A stretch of DNA of 64,000 bases, from assembly GCF_004331465.1 (NCBI RefSeq), contig NZ_SJKB01000003.1, positions 124,001 through 188,000 of the forward strand. The letters are read 5' to 3'. The translations under genes and the position numbers were made by a program. Position 1 is the first letter of the stretch. Each line of letters opens with the position of its first letter. Positions 1-9,681 of the stretch are shown here, one piece after another. The notes below the pieces were generated by a model. That model was not told the DNA's origin. It worked only from the letters and a program-made list of their open reading frames with translations, and made no database searches. The stretch comes from Kribbella pittospori (GTDB lineage Bacteria; Actinomycetota; Actinomycetes; Propionibacteriales; Kribbellaceae).

Positions 1-1
1 G

Positions 2-1252
2 TCGACGTACGACGAAGTCACGTTCGACAACCGCTACCGGGCCTTCTCGATAGGTGCGGGCGCGACGCTCGAGACCGTCTACAAGGAACTGTTCTACGGC
101 TGGGGCTTGACCGTGCCCGGAGGCGGCTGCCTCGGCGTCGGCGTCGGCGGTCACTTCAGCGGCGGCGGGTACGGGCCGCTGTCGCGGAAGTATGGGTCCG
201 TCGTGGACCACCTGTACGGCGTGGAGGTCGTGGTCGTGGACGCCCACGGCCGCGCCCGCTCGGTGGTGGCGACGCGCGACAACGCCTACAAGGATCTGTG
301 GTGGGCGCACACGGGTGGTGGTGGCGGGAACTTCGGTGTCGTGACCCGGTATCTGATGCGCAGCAACGGTATGTCCGGGCGGAAGCCGTCCGAGTCGTTG
401 CCCAAGGCACCGGCCGCGCTGCTGTCCAGCCTGATCGTGTACGACTGGAAGACGATCGGGCAGGCCGGATTCGTCCGGGCACTCCGCAACTTCTTCGACT
501 TCTACGAGAAGCACAACACCGCCGACTCGCCGTACGCGACGCTCTACAGTCCACTCATCCTGACCACGGCTGCCACTGGAAACTTCCTGCTGTCGACGCA
601 GCTCGACGCCGCGGTGCCGAACGCCGCGGGGCTCATGAAGGCGTTCAACGCGGCGATGATCGAGGGCCTGGACCCTGAACCGCAGATCGTCGAGGTCGGC
701 GAGGGTCCGTTCCTGAACACCACCATGCAGCGGTCGATCGCGGATACCCCGGCGCCGGGGCGCGGCAAGTACAAGGCGGGTTACCTGCGGAAGGGCTTCA
801 CCGACGCGCAGCTCATCACGCTGTACAAGGGGTTGACGGATCCGTCGTACAACGGACCCGACTCGTCCGTGCTGTTCGTGCCGTACGGCGGGAAGGTGAA
901 CACCGTGCCCTCCGACGCGACCGCGACGGCCCAGCGCAACGTGATGTGCAAGATGGTGGCGACCGCGACGTGGACCGATCCGGCCGAGGACGCCAAGCAA
1001 CTCGCCTGGGTGCGGAAGCTGTACGCCGACATCTACCGTGACACCGGTGGCGTGCCGGTGCCGAACGACACCAACTCCGGCTCGTACATCAACTACCCGG
1101 ACACGGATCTGGCCGATCCGGCGTACAACAAGTCCGGCGTGCCGTGGCACGACCTGTACTACCTCGGGAACTACCCGCGGCTGCAGCAGCTCAAGGCGAA
1201 GTGGGATCCGCGCAACGTCTTCCACCACAAGCTGTCGATCGAAGCGCCTTGA
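2..1252 (+). CDS. FAD-binding oxidoreductase, berberine-bridge type (5' end cut off)
   Basis: The reading frame is open to the left edge, so the N-terminus (including the usual RSGGH flavin-histidine motif) lies outside. The visible 416 residues cover the rest of the PCMH-type FAD domain, with GVGVGGHF and GGGGGNFGVV glycine-rich stretches and the LWWAHTGG motif, and end with the berberine-bridge C-terminal segment (WDPRNVFHHKLSI). In GGCLGVGVGGH the cysteine just before the GVGGH loop is where bicovalent flavoproteins of this family attach FAD, so a cysteinyl-flavin link is likely. Such enzymes oxidise sugars, alcohols or secondary metabolites with oxygen; the substrate cannot be told. The 3' end overlaps the convergent ADP-ribosylglycohydrolase gene by 62 nt. 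Confidence 0.9.
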   Translation, partial: STYDEVTFDNRYRAFSIGAGATLETVYKELFYGWGLTVPGGGCLGVGVGGHFSGGGYGPLSRKYGSVVDHLYGVEVVVVDAHGRARSVVATRDNAYKDLWWAHTGGGGGNFGVVTRYLMRSNGMSGRKPSESLPKAPAALLSSLIVYDWKTIGQAGFVRALRNFFDFYEKHNTADSPYATLYSPLILTTAATGNFLLSTQLDAAVPNAAGLMKAFNAAMIEGLDPEPQIVEVGEGPFLNTTMQRSIADTPAPGRGKYKAGYLRKGFTDAQLITLYKGLTDPSYNGPDSSVLFVPYGGKVNTVPSDATATAQRNVMCKMVATATWTDPAEDAKQLAWVRKLYADIYRDTGGVPVPNDTNSGSYINYPDTDLADPAYNKSGVPWHDLYYLGNYPRLQQLKAKWDPRNVFHHKLSIEAP

Positions 1253-2375
1253 TCCACCAGCCTGGGTAGCGCAACCGCCAGGAGGTGTGTGGTCCGTAGT
1301 CGCCGTGGAGGCGGCGGTTGCTGACGAACTCCAGGGCGAAGTCGTCGGCGAGTTGCAGCAGGACCGAACGGCCCTCGACGGTGAAGACGAGCTCTGCGGG
1401 CAGGGCCGTCTCACCGTGGAGGGCGCCCAGGATGTTGCCGCAGATCGCGCCGGTGGAGTCGCTGTCGCCGGTGTGGGTCACCGCTAGTGCGAGGGCGTCG
1501 AGGAACTGCTCAGGCTCCGGGTAGGCGAGGGCTGCGTAGACAGCGATCGCCAACGCCTCCTCGGCGACCCAACCGCCACCCAGTTGCTGCTCGATCGTCG
1601 CCGGTCCGTGGTTTCCGGCGGCTGCGGTACGTCGCGCCGCGGCGAGCGCCGTACTGGTCTCTTCGTGGCCTTCGTGCTGGGCGAGCATCGCCATCGTCGT
1701 GTCGAGCGCCGCATCGAGGTCAGCTCCGTTGCACACCTCGTGGATGATCGCGGCCAGGGCGCCTGATGCGAGCTTGCCGGTCGGGTGGCCGTGGGTGTAG
1801 CCGGCCGCGGTCGCGGCGGAGTCGAAGACCCACTCGGTGCCGTAGATCGCGGGCATCAGACCGAACGGCGCGACCCGCATCACGCCGCCGCAGCCCTTGG
1901 AGTCGTTGATGGCCTGGTCGCCGAACTGCGGGATCTTCGGCTGGCCGTTGCGGGCCGACATCAGCGCGTTGAGGCACGTCCTGCCGGGCGCGCGTCGTAC
2001 GTAGAGCCACTGCTCGGCCTGCAGCCAGCCGTCACGCTCGCCGCTCGGTCCAGGCAGGGTCTGGGTGTCCAGCCAGCGGTCGTACGCGTGCTGGAGCACG
2101 GCGACCGTGAACCCGAGGCCGCGGTCGGTGCGCACGCTGGCCCGGATCAGTCCCTCGATGGTGAACAGCGTCATCTGGGTGTCGTCGGTGATCGTGCCCG
2201 GCGGCCAGCCGGCGTCGGATCCGGCGACGAAGTCCCGTACGCCGTCCGGGTGCTTGGCCAGGATCGTCGCGCTGTCCTGGAACTCGACCGGACCACCGAG
2301 CGCGTCCCCGATCGCCCCGCCCAGCAGGCATCCGCGTACCCGCGCCCGCCACGTCTCCTCCGCCGCCCGAGTCAT
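1191..2375 (-). CDS. ADP-ribosylglycohydrolase family protein
   Basis: 394 residues, full length for the DraG/ARH fold. Visible signatures: RGCLLGGAIGDALGGP near residue 11, DDTQMTLFT near residue 63 (metal-binding Asp-Asp), GCGGVMRVAPFG mid-protein, and HTGDSDSTGAICG near residue 300, which carries the C-terminal magnesium ligands. The family removes ADP-ribose from proteins or small molecules, or hydrolyses related ribosyl bonds; no ADP-ribosyltransferase partner is present here, so the substrate is unknown. The start is ATG at 2375. The last about 20 codons run into the convergent oxidoreductase gene; the family homology appears to end near PGWWIKAL, so the overlapping tail is probably non-conserved. 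Confidence 0.9.
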   Translation of the reverse strand: MTRAAEETWRARVRGCLLGGAIGDALGGPVEFQDSATILAKHPDGVRDFVAGSDAGWPPGTITDDTQMTLFTIEGLIRASVRTDRGLGFTVAVLQHAYDRWLDTQTLPGPSGERDGWLQAEQWLYVRRAPGRTCLNALMSARNGQPKIPQFGDQAINDSKGCGGVMRVAPFGLMPAIYGTEWVFDSAATAAGYTHGHPTGKLASGALAAIIHEVCNGADLDAALDTTMAMLAQHEGHEETSTALAAARRTAAAGNHGPATIEQQLGGGWVAEEALAIAVYAALAYPEPEQFLDALALAVTHTGDSDSTGAICGNILGALHGETALPAELVFTVEGRSVLLQLADDFALEFVSNRRLHGDYGPHTSWRLRYPGWWIKALRSTACGGRRCADPTSP

Positions 2376-2455
2376 GCCGGAACCCTATCGACGGTGGTGT
2401 CAGCGCTACCCCCAAGACGGGTTCCAAGGCCCGTTCGCTCCGGCCGTCCGGCTCC

Positions 2456-2466
2456 TAACGTCGTTA
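2456..2466. promoter_or_regulatory. 11-bp palindrome upstream of the small secreted peptide gene
   Basis: TAACG-T-CGTTA is a perfect palindrome 31 nt before the ATG at 2498. It could be an operator or part of a -10 element (TAACGT). No other site of this sequence was noticed, so this is weak. Confidence 0.25.
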
Positions 2467-2497
2467 CCAGGACACAACGATCGCCGAGGAGCGCATC

Positions 2498-2698
2498 ATG
2501 ACCCCCGCATTCCGTCGTACCGCCGGGCGCCTGGCCGTGGCGGCGCTGGCCACCACCGCCGTGGCCGGCGCCGCGATCGCCGGCGGTCAAGCAGCCACCA
2601 CCTCCACCTCCTGCGACACCTCCCCGATCGTCAAAACCTTCGACCTGGTCCTCTCCGTCCGAGACGGCCTGACCCAAGAATCCGAAACCTGCCACTGA
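2498..2698 (+). CDS. small secreted two-cysteine peptide, unknown function
   Basis: 66 residues. The N-terminus has arginines (FRRTAGR), an alanine-rich hydrophobic stretch and a plausible AxA cleavage site near residue 26-32, i.e. a Sec signal peptide. The mature part would be about 35 residues with two cysteines, one near its start (TSCDT) and one at the penultimate residue (TCH), so it could form a single disulfide loop. A GAGGAG ribosome binding site lies 6 nt before the ATG, which supports translation. No family recognised. The neighbours (ADP-ribosylglycohydrolase on the opposite strand, toxin-antitoxin pair downstream) give no clear functional hint. Confidence 0.6.
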   Translation: MTPAFRRTAGRLAVAALATTAVAGAAIAGGQAATTSTSCDTSPIVKTFDLVLSVRDGLTQESETCH

Positions 2699-2699
2699 C

Positions 2700-2730
2700 T
2701 TGAGGAGTTCTGTCCAGTCTGTCTAGACTG
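2700..2730 (+). promoter_or_regulatory. toxin-antitoxin promoter with overlapping operator
   Basis: A -35-like TTGAGG (2700-2705) and a -10-like TAGACT (2724-2729) are 18 nt apart. The inverted repeat CAGTCT-gtct-AGACTG (2715-2730) overlaps the -10. Phd/YefM-type antitoxins usually repress their own operon through such palindromes, so autoregulation is a reasonable inference. Confidence 0.5.
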
Positions 2731-2750
2731 TTTTCGAGGTGATGGCGACG

Positions 2751-3011
2751 ATGGCGATCGCGGGACAGTGGCAGCTGCAGGAGGCCAAGCAGCATTTCAG
2801 TGAGTTGATCCGGGCCGTCCAGGCGGACGGTCCGCAGTTCGTGACCAAGCACGGCGAGCAGGTGGCGGTGGTGCTGGACATCCTCGACTACCGGCGGATG
2901 CGAGGGGCGGAACTCGTGGACTTCAAGGACTTTCTGGCCTCGGCGCCGGATCTGAGCGTCCTCGAGATCGAGCGGTCTACGGCTCCGGCGCGCGAGGTCG
3001 ACTTCGAGTGA
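2751..3011 (+). CDS. type II antitoxin, Phd/YefM family
   Basis: 86 residues from ATG 2751, chosen because GAGGTGA (2736-2742) is a ribosome binding site 8 nt upstream and the family begins close to the WQLQEAKQHFSEL motif; ATG 2742 and GTG 2739 are alternatives. The N-terminal half matches the Phd/YefM DNA-binding fold (WQLQEAKQHFSELI, then VTKHGEQVAVVLDILDYRRM). The acidic, less conserved C-terminus would be the toxin-neutralising segment. The stop overlaps the toxin start (GTGA), giving translational coupling, typical for toxin-antitoxin operons. It likely represses its own promoter through the inverted repeat at 2715-2730. Confidence 0.88.
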   Translation: MAIAGQWQLQEAKQHFSELIRAVQADGPQFVTKHGEQVAVVLDILDYRRMRGAELVDFKDFLASAPDLSVLEIERSTAPAREVDFE

Positions 3012-3418
3012 GCTATCTGCTGGACACCAACGTGGTGTCGGAGTTCCGGAGATCGGCGCCGCACACCGGGGCCACGACCTGGGTCGGGTCGGTGCGCTCA
3101 AGTCAGCTGTTCCTGAGCGTCCTGGTCGTCGGTGAGATCAAGCAAGGCATCGAGCGACTGGCGGCGCGCGATCCGCAGCAGGCGGCTGCGATCGAGGACT
3201 GGCGGCAGCGGTTGGTGAACGGGTACGGCGACCGGATCGTCCCGGTGTCGCTGGAGGTTGCCGAGACCTGGGGACGGCTGAACGCCGGCTCGCCGTTGCC
3301 GGTGGTCGACGGACTCCTCGCGGCGACGGCGCTCGTGCACGACTGGACTCTGGTCACGCGCAACGTCCGCGACGTCGAGCGAACGGGCGTGCGCGTGCTC
3401 AATCCCTTCGACGACTGA
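3008..3418 (+). CDS. vapC: PIN-domain toxin ribonuclease (VapC family)
   Basis: 136 residues. Acidic PIN-domain residues are in place: Asp6 in LLDTNVVSE, Glu43 in VVGEIKQGIE, Asp101 in VVDGLLAATA, and the late RNVRDVER region that supplies the last acidic position. These bind metal for RNA cleavage. The GTG start lies inside the antitoxin stop (4-nt overlap). VapC toxins cut tRNA or rRNA when the antitoxin is degraded; the target here cannot be predicted. Pairing of a PIN toxin with a Phd-like antitoxin is common in actinobacteria. Confidence 0.9.
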   Translation: MSYLLDTNVVSEFRRSAPHTGATTWVGSVRSSQLFLSVLVVGEIKQGIERLAARDPQQAAAIEDWRQRLVNGYGDRIVPVSLEVAETWGRLNAGSPLPVVDGLLAATALVHDWTLVTRNVRDVERTGVRVLNPFDD

Positions 3419-3469
3419 GCGGATGAGACCGGGGTCTTGGGAGTGGGATGGGCGTGGGAGGATTGCGGC

Positions 3470-4671
3470 ATGCTGCGCTGGCTTACCGCCGGCGAGTCGC
3501 ACGGACAAGCGCTCGTCGCCGTACTCGAAGGTCTTCCCGCTGGTGTTCAGGTCACGACTGATGACGTGGCCGACGCCTTGGCTCGTCGTCGGCTGGGGTA
3601 CGGCCGCGGCGCGCGGATGAAGTTCGAGCGGGACGAGGTGACGTTCGTCGGAGGGTTCCGGCACGGTCTGAGCCTGGGCAGCCCGGTCGCGATCCAGGTC
3701 GGCAACACCGAGTGGCCGAAGTGGGAGCAGGTGATGAGCCCGGACCCGGTCGACCCGGAGACGCTGGCCGACCTGGCCCGGAACGCGCCGCTGACCCGCC
3801 CGCGCCCCGGCCACGCGGATCTGGCCGGCATGCAGAAGTACGGCTTCGACGAGGCCCGCCCGGTGCTCGAGCGGGCCAGCGCCCGCGAGACCGCGGCCCG
3901 GGTCGCGCTCGGCGAGGTCGCGGCCCGGTTCCTCCGGCAGGCGTACGGCGTGACGATCGTCAGCCACGTGGTCGAGCTCGGCACCGTCAAGGCGCCGTAC
4001 GGCGTGATCCCGGCGTACGACGATGTCGCGAAGCTGGACGCGGACCCGGTGCGCTGCCTGGATGCCGACGCGAGCAAGGCGATGGTGGCCGAGATCGACG
4101 CCGCGCAGAAGGCGGGCGACACGCTCGGCGGCGTGGTGGAGGTGGTCGTGGACGGTCTCCCGCCGGGTCTCGGTAGCTACGTGCACTGGGACCGCCGGCT
4201 GGACTCCAAGCTGGCCGGTGCGCTGATGGGCATCCAGGCGATCAAGGGCGTCGAGCTCGGAGACGGCTTCGAGCTCGCGCGGACGCCGGGCTCGCAGGCG
4301 CACGACGAGATCGTGGCCGAGGACGGCATGGTCCGCCGGACCAGCGGCCGCTCCGGCGGCACCGAGGGCGGCATGAGCACCGGCGAGACACTGCGGGTGC
4401 GCGCCGCGATGAAGCCGATCGCGACGGTGCCGCGGGCGCTGCGCACGATCGACACCAGCACCGGCGAGGCCGCGGCCGCGCATCACCAGCGCTCCGACGT
4501 CTGCGCCGTACCGGCCGCCGGCATCGTGGCGGAGGCGATGGTGGCGCTGGTCCTGGCCGAGGTCGCGCTGGAGAAGTTTGGCGGCGACTCGGTGGCCGAG
4601 TCCTCGCGCAACCACAAGTCGTACTTGGCGAGCCTGCCGTCGACGATCACGCCGCGGGAGTGGGCAGAGCA

Positions 4672-4675
<4 letters not shown>
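3470..4675 (+). CDS. aroC: chorismate synthase
   Basis: 401 residues. Converts EPSP to chorismate with reduced FMN, the last step of the shikimate pathway. Signatures: [13 protein letters not shown] at the N-terminus, [44 protein letters not shown] and [13 protein letters not shown], in family order. ATG 3470 is preferred over an in-frame TTG at 3437 because GGGAGG lies 8 nt upstream and family members start at this [12 protein letters not shown]. It is the first gene of aroC-aroK-aroB; its stop overlaps the aroK start. Confidence 0.98.
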
Positions 4676-6266
<1,591 letters not shown>

Positions 6267-6272
6267 GCAGCG

Positions 6273-6328
6273 CCGAAGCTGAGCACCCGAAGCTGAGCAC
6301 CCGAAGCTGAGCAGCCGAAGCTGAGCAC
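6273..6328. repeat. 14-bp tandem repeat x4 derived from the aroB 3' end
   Basis: Four adjacent copies of CCGAAGCTGAGCAC (third copy ends in G) follow aroB directly. The unit equals the end of aroB, GCCGAAGTCAGCTGAGCA, minus 4 nt, so the array seems to have arisen by slippage or duplication of the gene end with its stop codon. Confidence 0.9.
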
Positions 6329-6414
6329 GCGGGGTCGGCCGAGCACGGAGAGTGGCCGGAAACGGCCAACTCGCCGGACTCGGGTTGTACATCGGTGCAT
6401 TCCGGTCAAGGATT

Positions 6415-6432
6415 CTGGAAAAGGCTTTCCAG
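6415..6432. promoter_or_regulatory. LacI-type operator upstream of the Gfo/Idh/MocA gene
   Basis: CTGGAAA-aggc-TTTCCAG is a perfect 7-bp inverted repeat, 18 nt before the ATG at 6451. Its shape resembles operators of LacI-family sugar repressors. No LacI gene is in the window, so the repressor would act from elsewhere. Function is inferred. Confidence 0.5.
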
Positions 6433-6450
6433 CTTCCTGAAGGGCACTCT

Positions 6451-7539
6451 ATGTCTGACCGCAAGCACCGGATCGCGATCGTCGGGACCGGCGGCATCGC
6501 CCGCTCCCACGTCAGGGCCGTCACCTCCCACCCGGACCGCGCCGAACTGGTCGCGGCCGTCGACGTCGACCTGGATCGGGCCAAGGAGTTCGCGTCCACG
6601 TGGGACATTCCCGCCGTGTATCCGAGCCTGACCGAGCTGCTCGCGGGCGGGGGAGTCGACCTCATCCACCTGTGTACGCCGCCCAACTCGCACGTGCCGT
6701 TGGCCGTGGAGTGCCTGGCGGCGGGCGTCGACGTGTTCATGGAGAAGCCGCCGACGCTGTCGCTGGACGAGCTCGACGAACTGATCGACGCGGAGGCGAA
6801 GTCGTCCGCCCAGGTCGCCTGCGTGTTCCAGCACCGGTTCGGGTCCGGGGCGGTGCGGTTGCGGCGGCTGGCGGACGAGGGTGTGCTCGGCCGGCCATTG
6901 GTTGCCTTGTGCAACACCGTTTGGTATCGGGACGACGCGTACTTCGCCGTACCGTGGCGTGGGACGTTCGACGTCGAGGGCGGCGGTCCGACAATGGGGC
7001 ACGGGATCCACCAGTTCGATCTGCTGCTGTCGACCCTCGGACCCTGGCAGAAGGTGACCGCGCTGGCCGCCCGGCAGGCGCGCCCCACGCAGACCGAGGA
7101 CGTCTCGATGGCACTCGTGACGTTCGAGAACGGCGCTGTCGCGTCGGTCGTCAACTCATTGGTGTCCGCGCGGCAGACCTCGCAACTGCGCTTCGACTAC
7201 GAGAACGCGACGGTCGAGCTCGAGCACCTCTACGGCTACAAGGACGAGAACTGGACCGTCACACCGGCGCCTGGCCAGGAGGCGGTCGCGACGGCCTGGT
7301 CCGCCGACGCCGTCGACGTACCGAGCGGCCACGCCGCCCAGTACGCCGCAGTCCTGGATGCCCTGACGTCGGGCGAGCCCACGCCGGTCACCCTCGCCGA
7401 GGCGCGCAACACCCTCGAGCTCGCGGCCGCCATCTACGCCTCGTCCTTCACCGACAAGCCGGTCTACCGCGGTGAGCTCCTCAAAGGCACGCCATACGCC
7501 AGCCGCATGGGCGGCCCAGGCGCCCCCTGGAGCGCCTAG
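6451..7539 (+). CDS. Gfo/Idh/MocA family NAD(P)-dependent oxidoreductase
   Basis: 362 residues. The N-terminal Rossmann fold shows IAIVGTGGIARSHV near residues 8-21, DVDLDRAKEFA, and CTPPNSHVPLAVECL, followed by the family hallmark MEKPPTLSLDELD (the EKP motif with the catalytic lysine). The C-terminal half is the alpha/beta substrate domain. Enzymes of this family oxidise or reduce sugars, inositols and related polyols. ATG 6451 is chosen because the homology starts there. It is not part of the aro pathway; the inverted repeat at 6415-6432 suggests LacI-type sugar control. Confidence 0.9.
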   Translation: MSDRKHRIAIVGTGGIARSHVRAVTSHPDRAELVAAVDVDLDRAKEFASTWDIPAVYPSLTELLAGGGVDLIHLCTPPNSHVPLAVECLAAGVDVFMEKPPTLSLDELDELIDAEAKSSAQVACVFQHRFGSGAVRLRRLADEGVLGRPLVALCNTVWYRDDAYFAVPWRGTFDVEGGGPTMGHGIHQFDLLLSTLGPWQKVTALAARQARPTQTEDVSMALVTFENGAVASVVNSLVSARQTSQLRFDYENATVELEHLYGYKDENWTVTPAPGQEAVATAWSADAVDVPSGHAAQYAAVLDALTSGEPTPVTLAEARNTLELAAAIYASSFTDKPVYRGELLKGTPYASRMGGPGAPWSA

Positions 7540-7630
7540 CGGAAGTCCAGCTCGCCGTCCGTCATCCCCGGGCGGCGGACCACCGTGCCGATGTCGACCC
7601 GGTGTGCTCATATCGGGGAGAGTCCGGCTG

Positions 7631-9625
7631 TCAGGCCCTGGTTCCCTTCAGCTGCGACGGGAGGTCGCGGCAGTGCAGCACGTCCAATCTCGACACCGCT
7701 CTGGTCAGGATGACGTAGAGCCGGTTCAGGCCGCGTGGCTCGGCCTCGATGATGGTGGCCGGCTCGACCGCGATGACGTGGTCGTACTCGAGTCCCTTGG
7801 CCAGGCTCGCCGGAACCATCGCCACCCGGCCGTCACCGTCCGGCGGCGTCGTCTCGATGCCATCCACCCGGAGCACATCCGCGAGCGAGTCGACCTCCGT
7901 GTCCGCTGCAATCACCCCGATCGACCCCTCCTCCTTGAGCGCAGCGCGTACGGCGTCAACCGCGGCCGAGCGGAGATCGTCGGCCCGAGTGATGCGGAGC
8001 CGCCCGTCGGCCCGGAACGACACCGTCTCCGGTACGTCGACCGGCAGCGACACGAGCAACAGGTTCGCCAGCTCGACCACGGCCGCCGGGACGCGGTAGC
8101 CGGTGGTCAGCGCAATGACCTCCGCCTCGGCCTTGCCTAGATGGCTCAACTGATCCGTCCACGTTCGGGCTGCCCAGGGCGTCGTACCTTGAGCCAGATC
8201 GCCGAGCACGGTGATGGATCCGTGCTCGCTGCGGCGGGCGATCGCGCGGCACTGCATGGGGGAGAGGTCCTGCGCCTCGTCGACAATCACATGCCCGTAC
8301 GTCGGTCCGCGATGCAGCAACGCACTCACCTCGTCGAGCAGCACCGCGTCGGCCGGCGTCCATCGCGCGCTCTTCGGCTTCCGCGCGCGAGGCCAGGCGA
8401 TGGCGGCTTGCTCGTCCGGGCTGAGGACGTCCCGCGCCGCGTCCGCGAGGAGCTCACGGTCACTGACGAGCTCAGCGAGGATCTCGTCCGCCTTGACGTT
8501 CGGCCAGACGGCGTCGACCGCCGGAGTGGCGGCGCGTGCCATCCGTCGCAACCAAACGCCGTTGCAGTTCTGCCCGCGCGCCTCGGCCTGGCGTTGCAGC
8601 GACGCGACGATCCGCGCGATCACCCGCTCGCGCCCAGTCAGGTACGTCGTCACATCCGCGCGAGCGTCGGACACGATCGCGTCGAACTCGTGCCGGTTCA
8701 CCCGCCACTTGTACGACCCGTCCGGCACGACGAGCGCGTCGTCCGGCCGCCCGATCCGCGCATACACGGCGTTCCGCAGTACGGCGGCCATCCGCGCATC
8801 GTGCTTCACCGCGGCCGCCTCCTGCTCGTCAGTGCTGGAGGTCCGGATGCTCAGCAGCTCCTCGATCGTGGTCTGCTCGACGTCGACCTCACCGAGCGTC
8901 GGCAGCACGGCCGAGATGTAGTGCAGGAAGGCGCGGTTCGGGCCGAGCACCAGCACACCACTCCGCTGCAGCCGACTCCGGTGCGCATAGAGCAGGTACG
9001 CCGCCCTGTGCAGACCGACCGCGGTCTTCCCGGTCCCGGGTGCGCCTTGGACGCAGACGGAGACCTCCAGGTCGGTGCGGACCACCTCGTCCTGCTCGGG
9101 CTGGATGGTGGCGACGATGTCCCGCATCGGTCCGACCCGCGCTCGCTCGATCTCCCGCCGGACCAGGTCGCTGCCGGCCGACGTGTCACCTGCGGCGAGG
9201 TGCTCGTCCTCGAAGCTGGTCAGGGCGTTCGCGGACCAGCCGAAGCGGCGACGGGTCTCGATGCCGCGCGGGTCGGTGCCGGAGGCCTGATAGAAGGCCG
9301 TCGACACCGGCGCTCGCCAGTCGATCACCATCGGCGGGCGGCCGATCGCGTCGGAGATGTGCCGGCGGCCGAGGTAGTAGGTCTGACCCCCATGCTCACC
9401 GGCGTCGGCGCCGTACGCGATCAGGCCGAAGAACGGCGGGTTGTCGCCTTCCTCGCCGAGGTCCCGGGCGAGCGTCTTGAGGTAGAAGCCGAGCCGCTCG
9501 GCCGTGTACCGGTCGCCCCAGGTGTCCTCGCCGATCACCACGTTCTCCCGGGCGCCGGCCACCATCCGCCGCAGTGCCTCCCGGCAACGCTCGGCGTACG
9601 CACGCTCGTCGTCGAGGTCCCGCAT
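7631..9625 (-). CDS. helD: HelD-like RNA polymerase-associated ATPase (UvrD/Rep superfamily 1)
   Basis: 664 residues. Walker A GAPGTGKTAVG at about residues 194-204, Walker B VIVDEAQDLSP in the second half, GDLAQGTTPW after it, and a C-terminal MVPASLAKGLEYDHVI / RLYVILTRAV block typical of superfamily 1. The N-terminal 180 residues (DDERAYAERCREALRRM, then YYLGRRHISD and VIDWRAPVSTAFYQ) match HelD proteins rather than DNA-repair helicases. HelD binds RNA polymerase, pries it from nucleic acid and recycles it; actinobacterial members can also protect against rifamycins. A GGGAGGG site precedes the ATG. It is divergent from a tetR gene. Confidence 0.87.
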   Translation of the reverse strand: MRDLDDERAYAERCREALRRMVAGARENVVIGEDTWGDRYTAERLGFYLKTLARDLGEEGDNPPFFGLIAYGADAGEHGGQTYYLGRRHISDAIGRPPMVIDWRAPVSTAFYQASGTDPRGIETRRRFGWSANALTSFEDEHLAAGDTSAGSDLVRREIERARVGPMRDIVATIQPEQDEVVRTDLEVSVCVQGAPGTGKTAVGLHRAAYLLYAHRSRLQRSGVLVLGPNRAFLHYISAVLPTLGEVDVEQTTIEELLSIRTSSTDEQEAAAVKHDARMAAVLRNAVYARIGRPDDALVVPDGSYKWRVNRHEFDAIVSDARADVTTYLTGRERVIARIVASLQRQAEARGQNCNGVWLRRMARAATPAVDAVWPNVKADEILAELVSDRELLADAARDVLSPDEQAAIAWPRARKPKSARWTPADAVLLDEVSALLHRGPTYGHVIVDEAQDLSPMQCRAIARRSEHGSITVLGDLAQGTTPWAARTWTDQLSHLGKAEAEVIALTTGYRVPAAVVELANLLLVSLPVDVPETVSFRADGRLRITRADDLRSAAVDAVRAALKEEGSIGVIAADTEVDSLADVLRVDGIETTPPDGDGRVAMVPASLAKGLEYDHVIAVEPATIIEAEPRGLNRLYVILTRAVSRLDVLHCRDLPSQLKGTRA

Positions 9626-9642
9626 CGCCCTCCCTCAAAAGT

Positions 9643-9672
9643 TTAACCCGGTCAATATTTTGCTCAGGTTAA
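9643..9672. promoter_or_regulatory. divergent helD-tetR regulatory region with inverted repeat
   Basis: TTAACC (9643-9648) and GGTTAA (9667-9672) form a 6-bp inverted repeat with an AT-rich centre (AATATT) in the only 56 nt between helD and tetR. This fits a TetR operator controlling both genes; it is not proven. Confidence 0.45.
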
Positions 9673-9681
9673 CATGAGTCT

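Noticed and set aside
2498..2698. Small peptide gene as the FxLD lanthipeptide precursor for the methyltransferase at 11684
   Set aside because: It has a Sec signal peptide instead of an FxLD leader, its KTFDLVLS only loosely resembles the motif, and it is 9 kb away.
7631..9625. UvrD- or RecB-type DNA repair helicase
   Set aside because: The N-terminal region and the VIDWRAPVSTAFY segment match HelD RNA-polymerase factors, and no partner repair genes are nearby.
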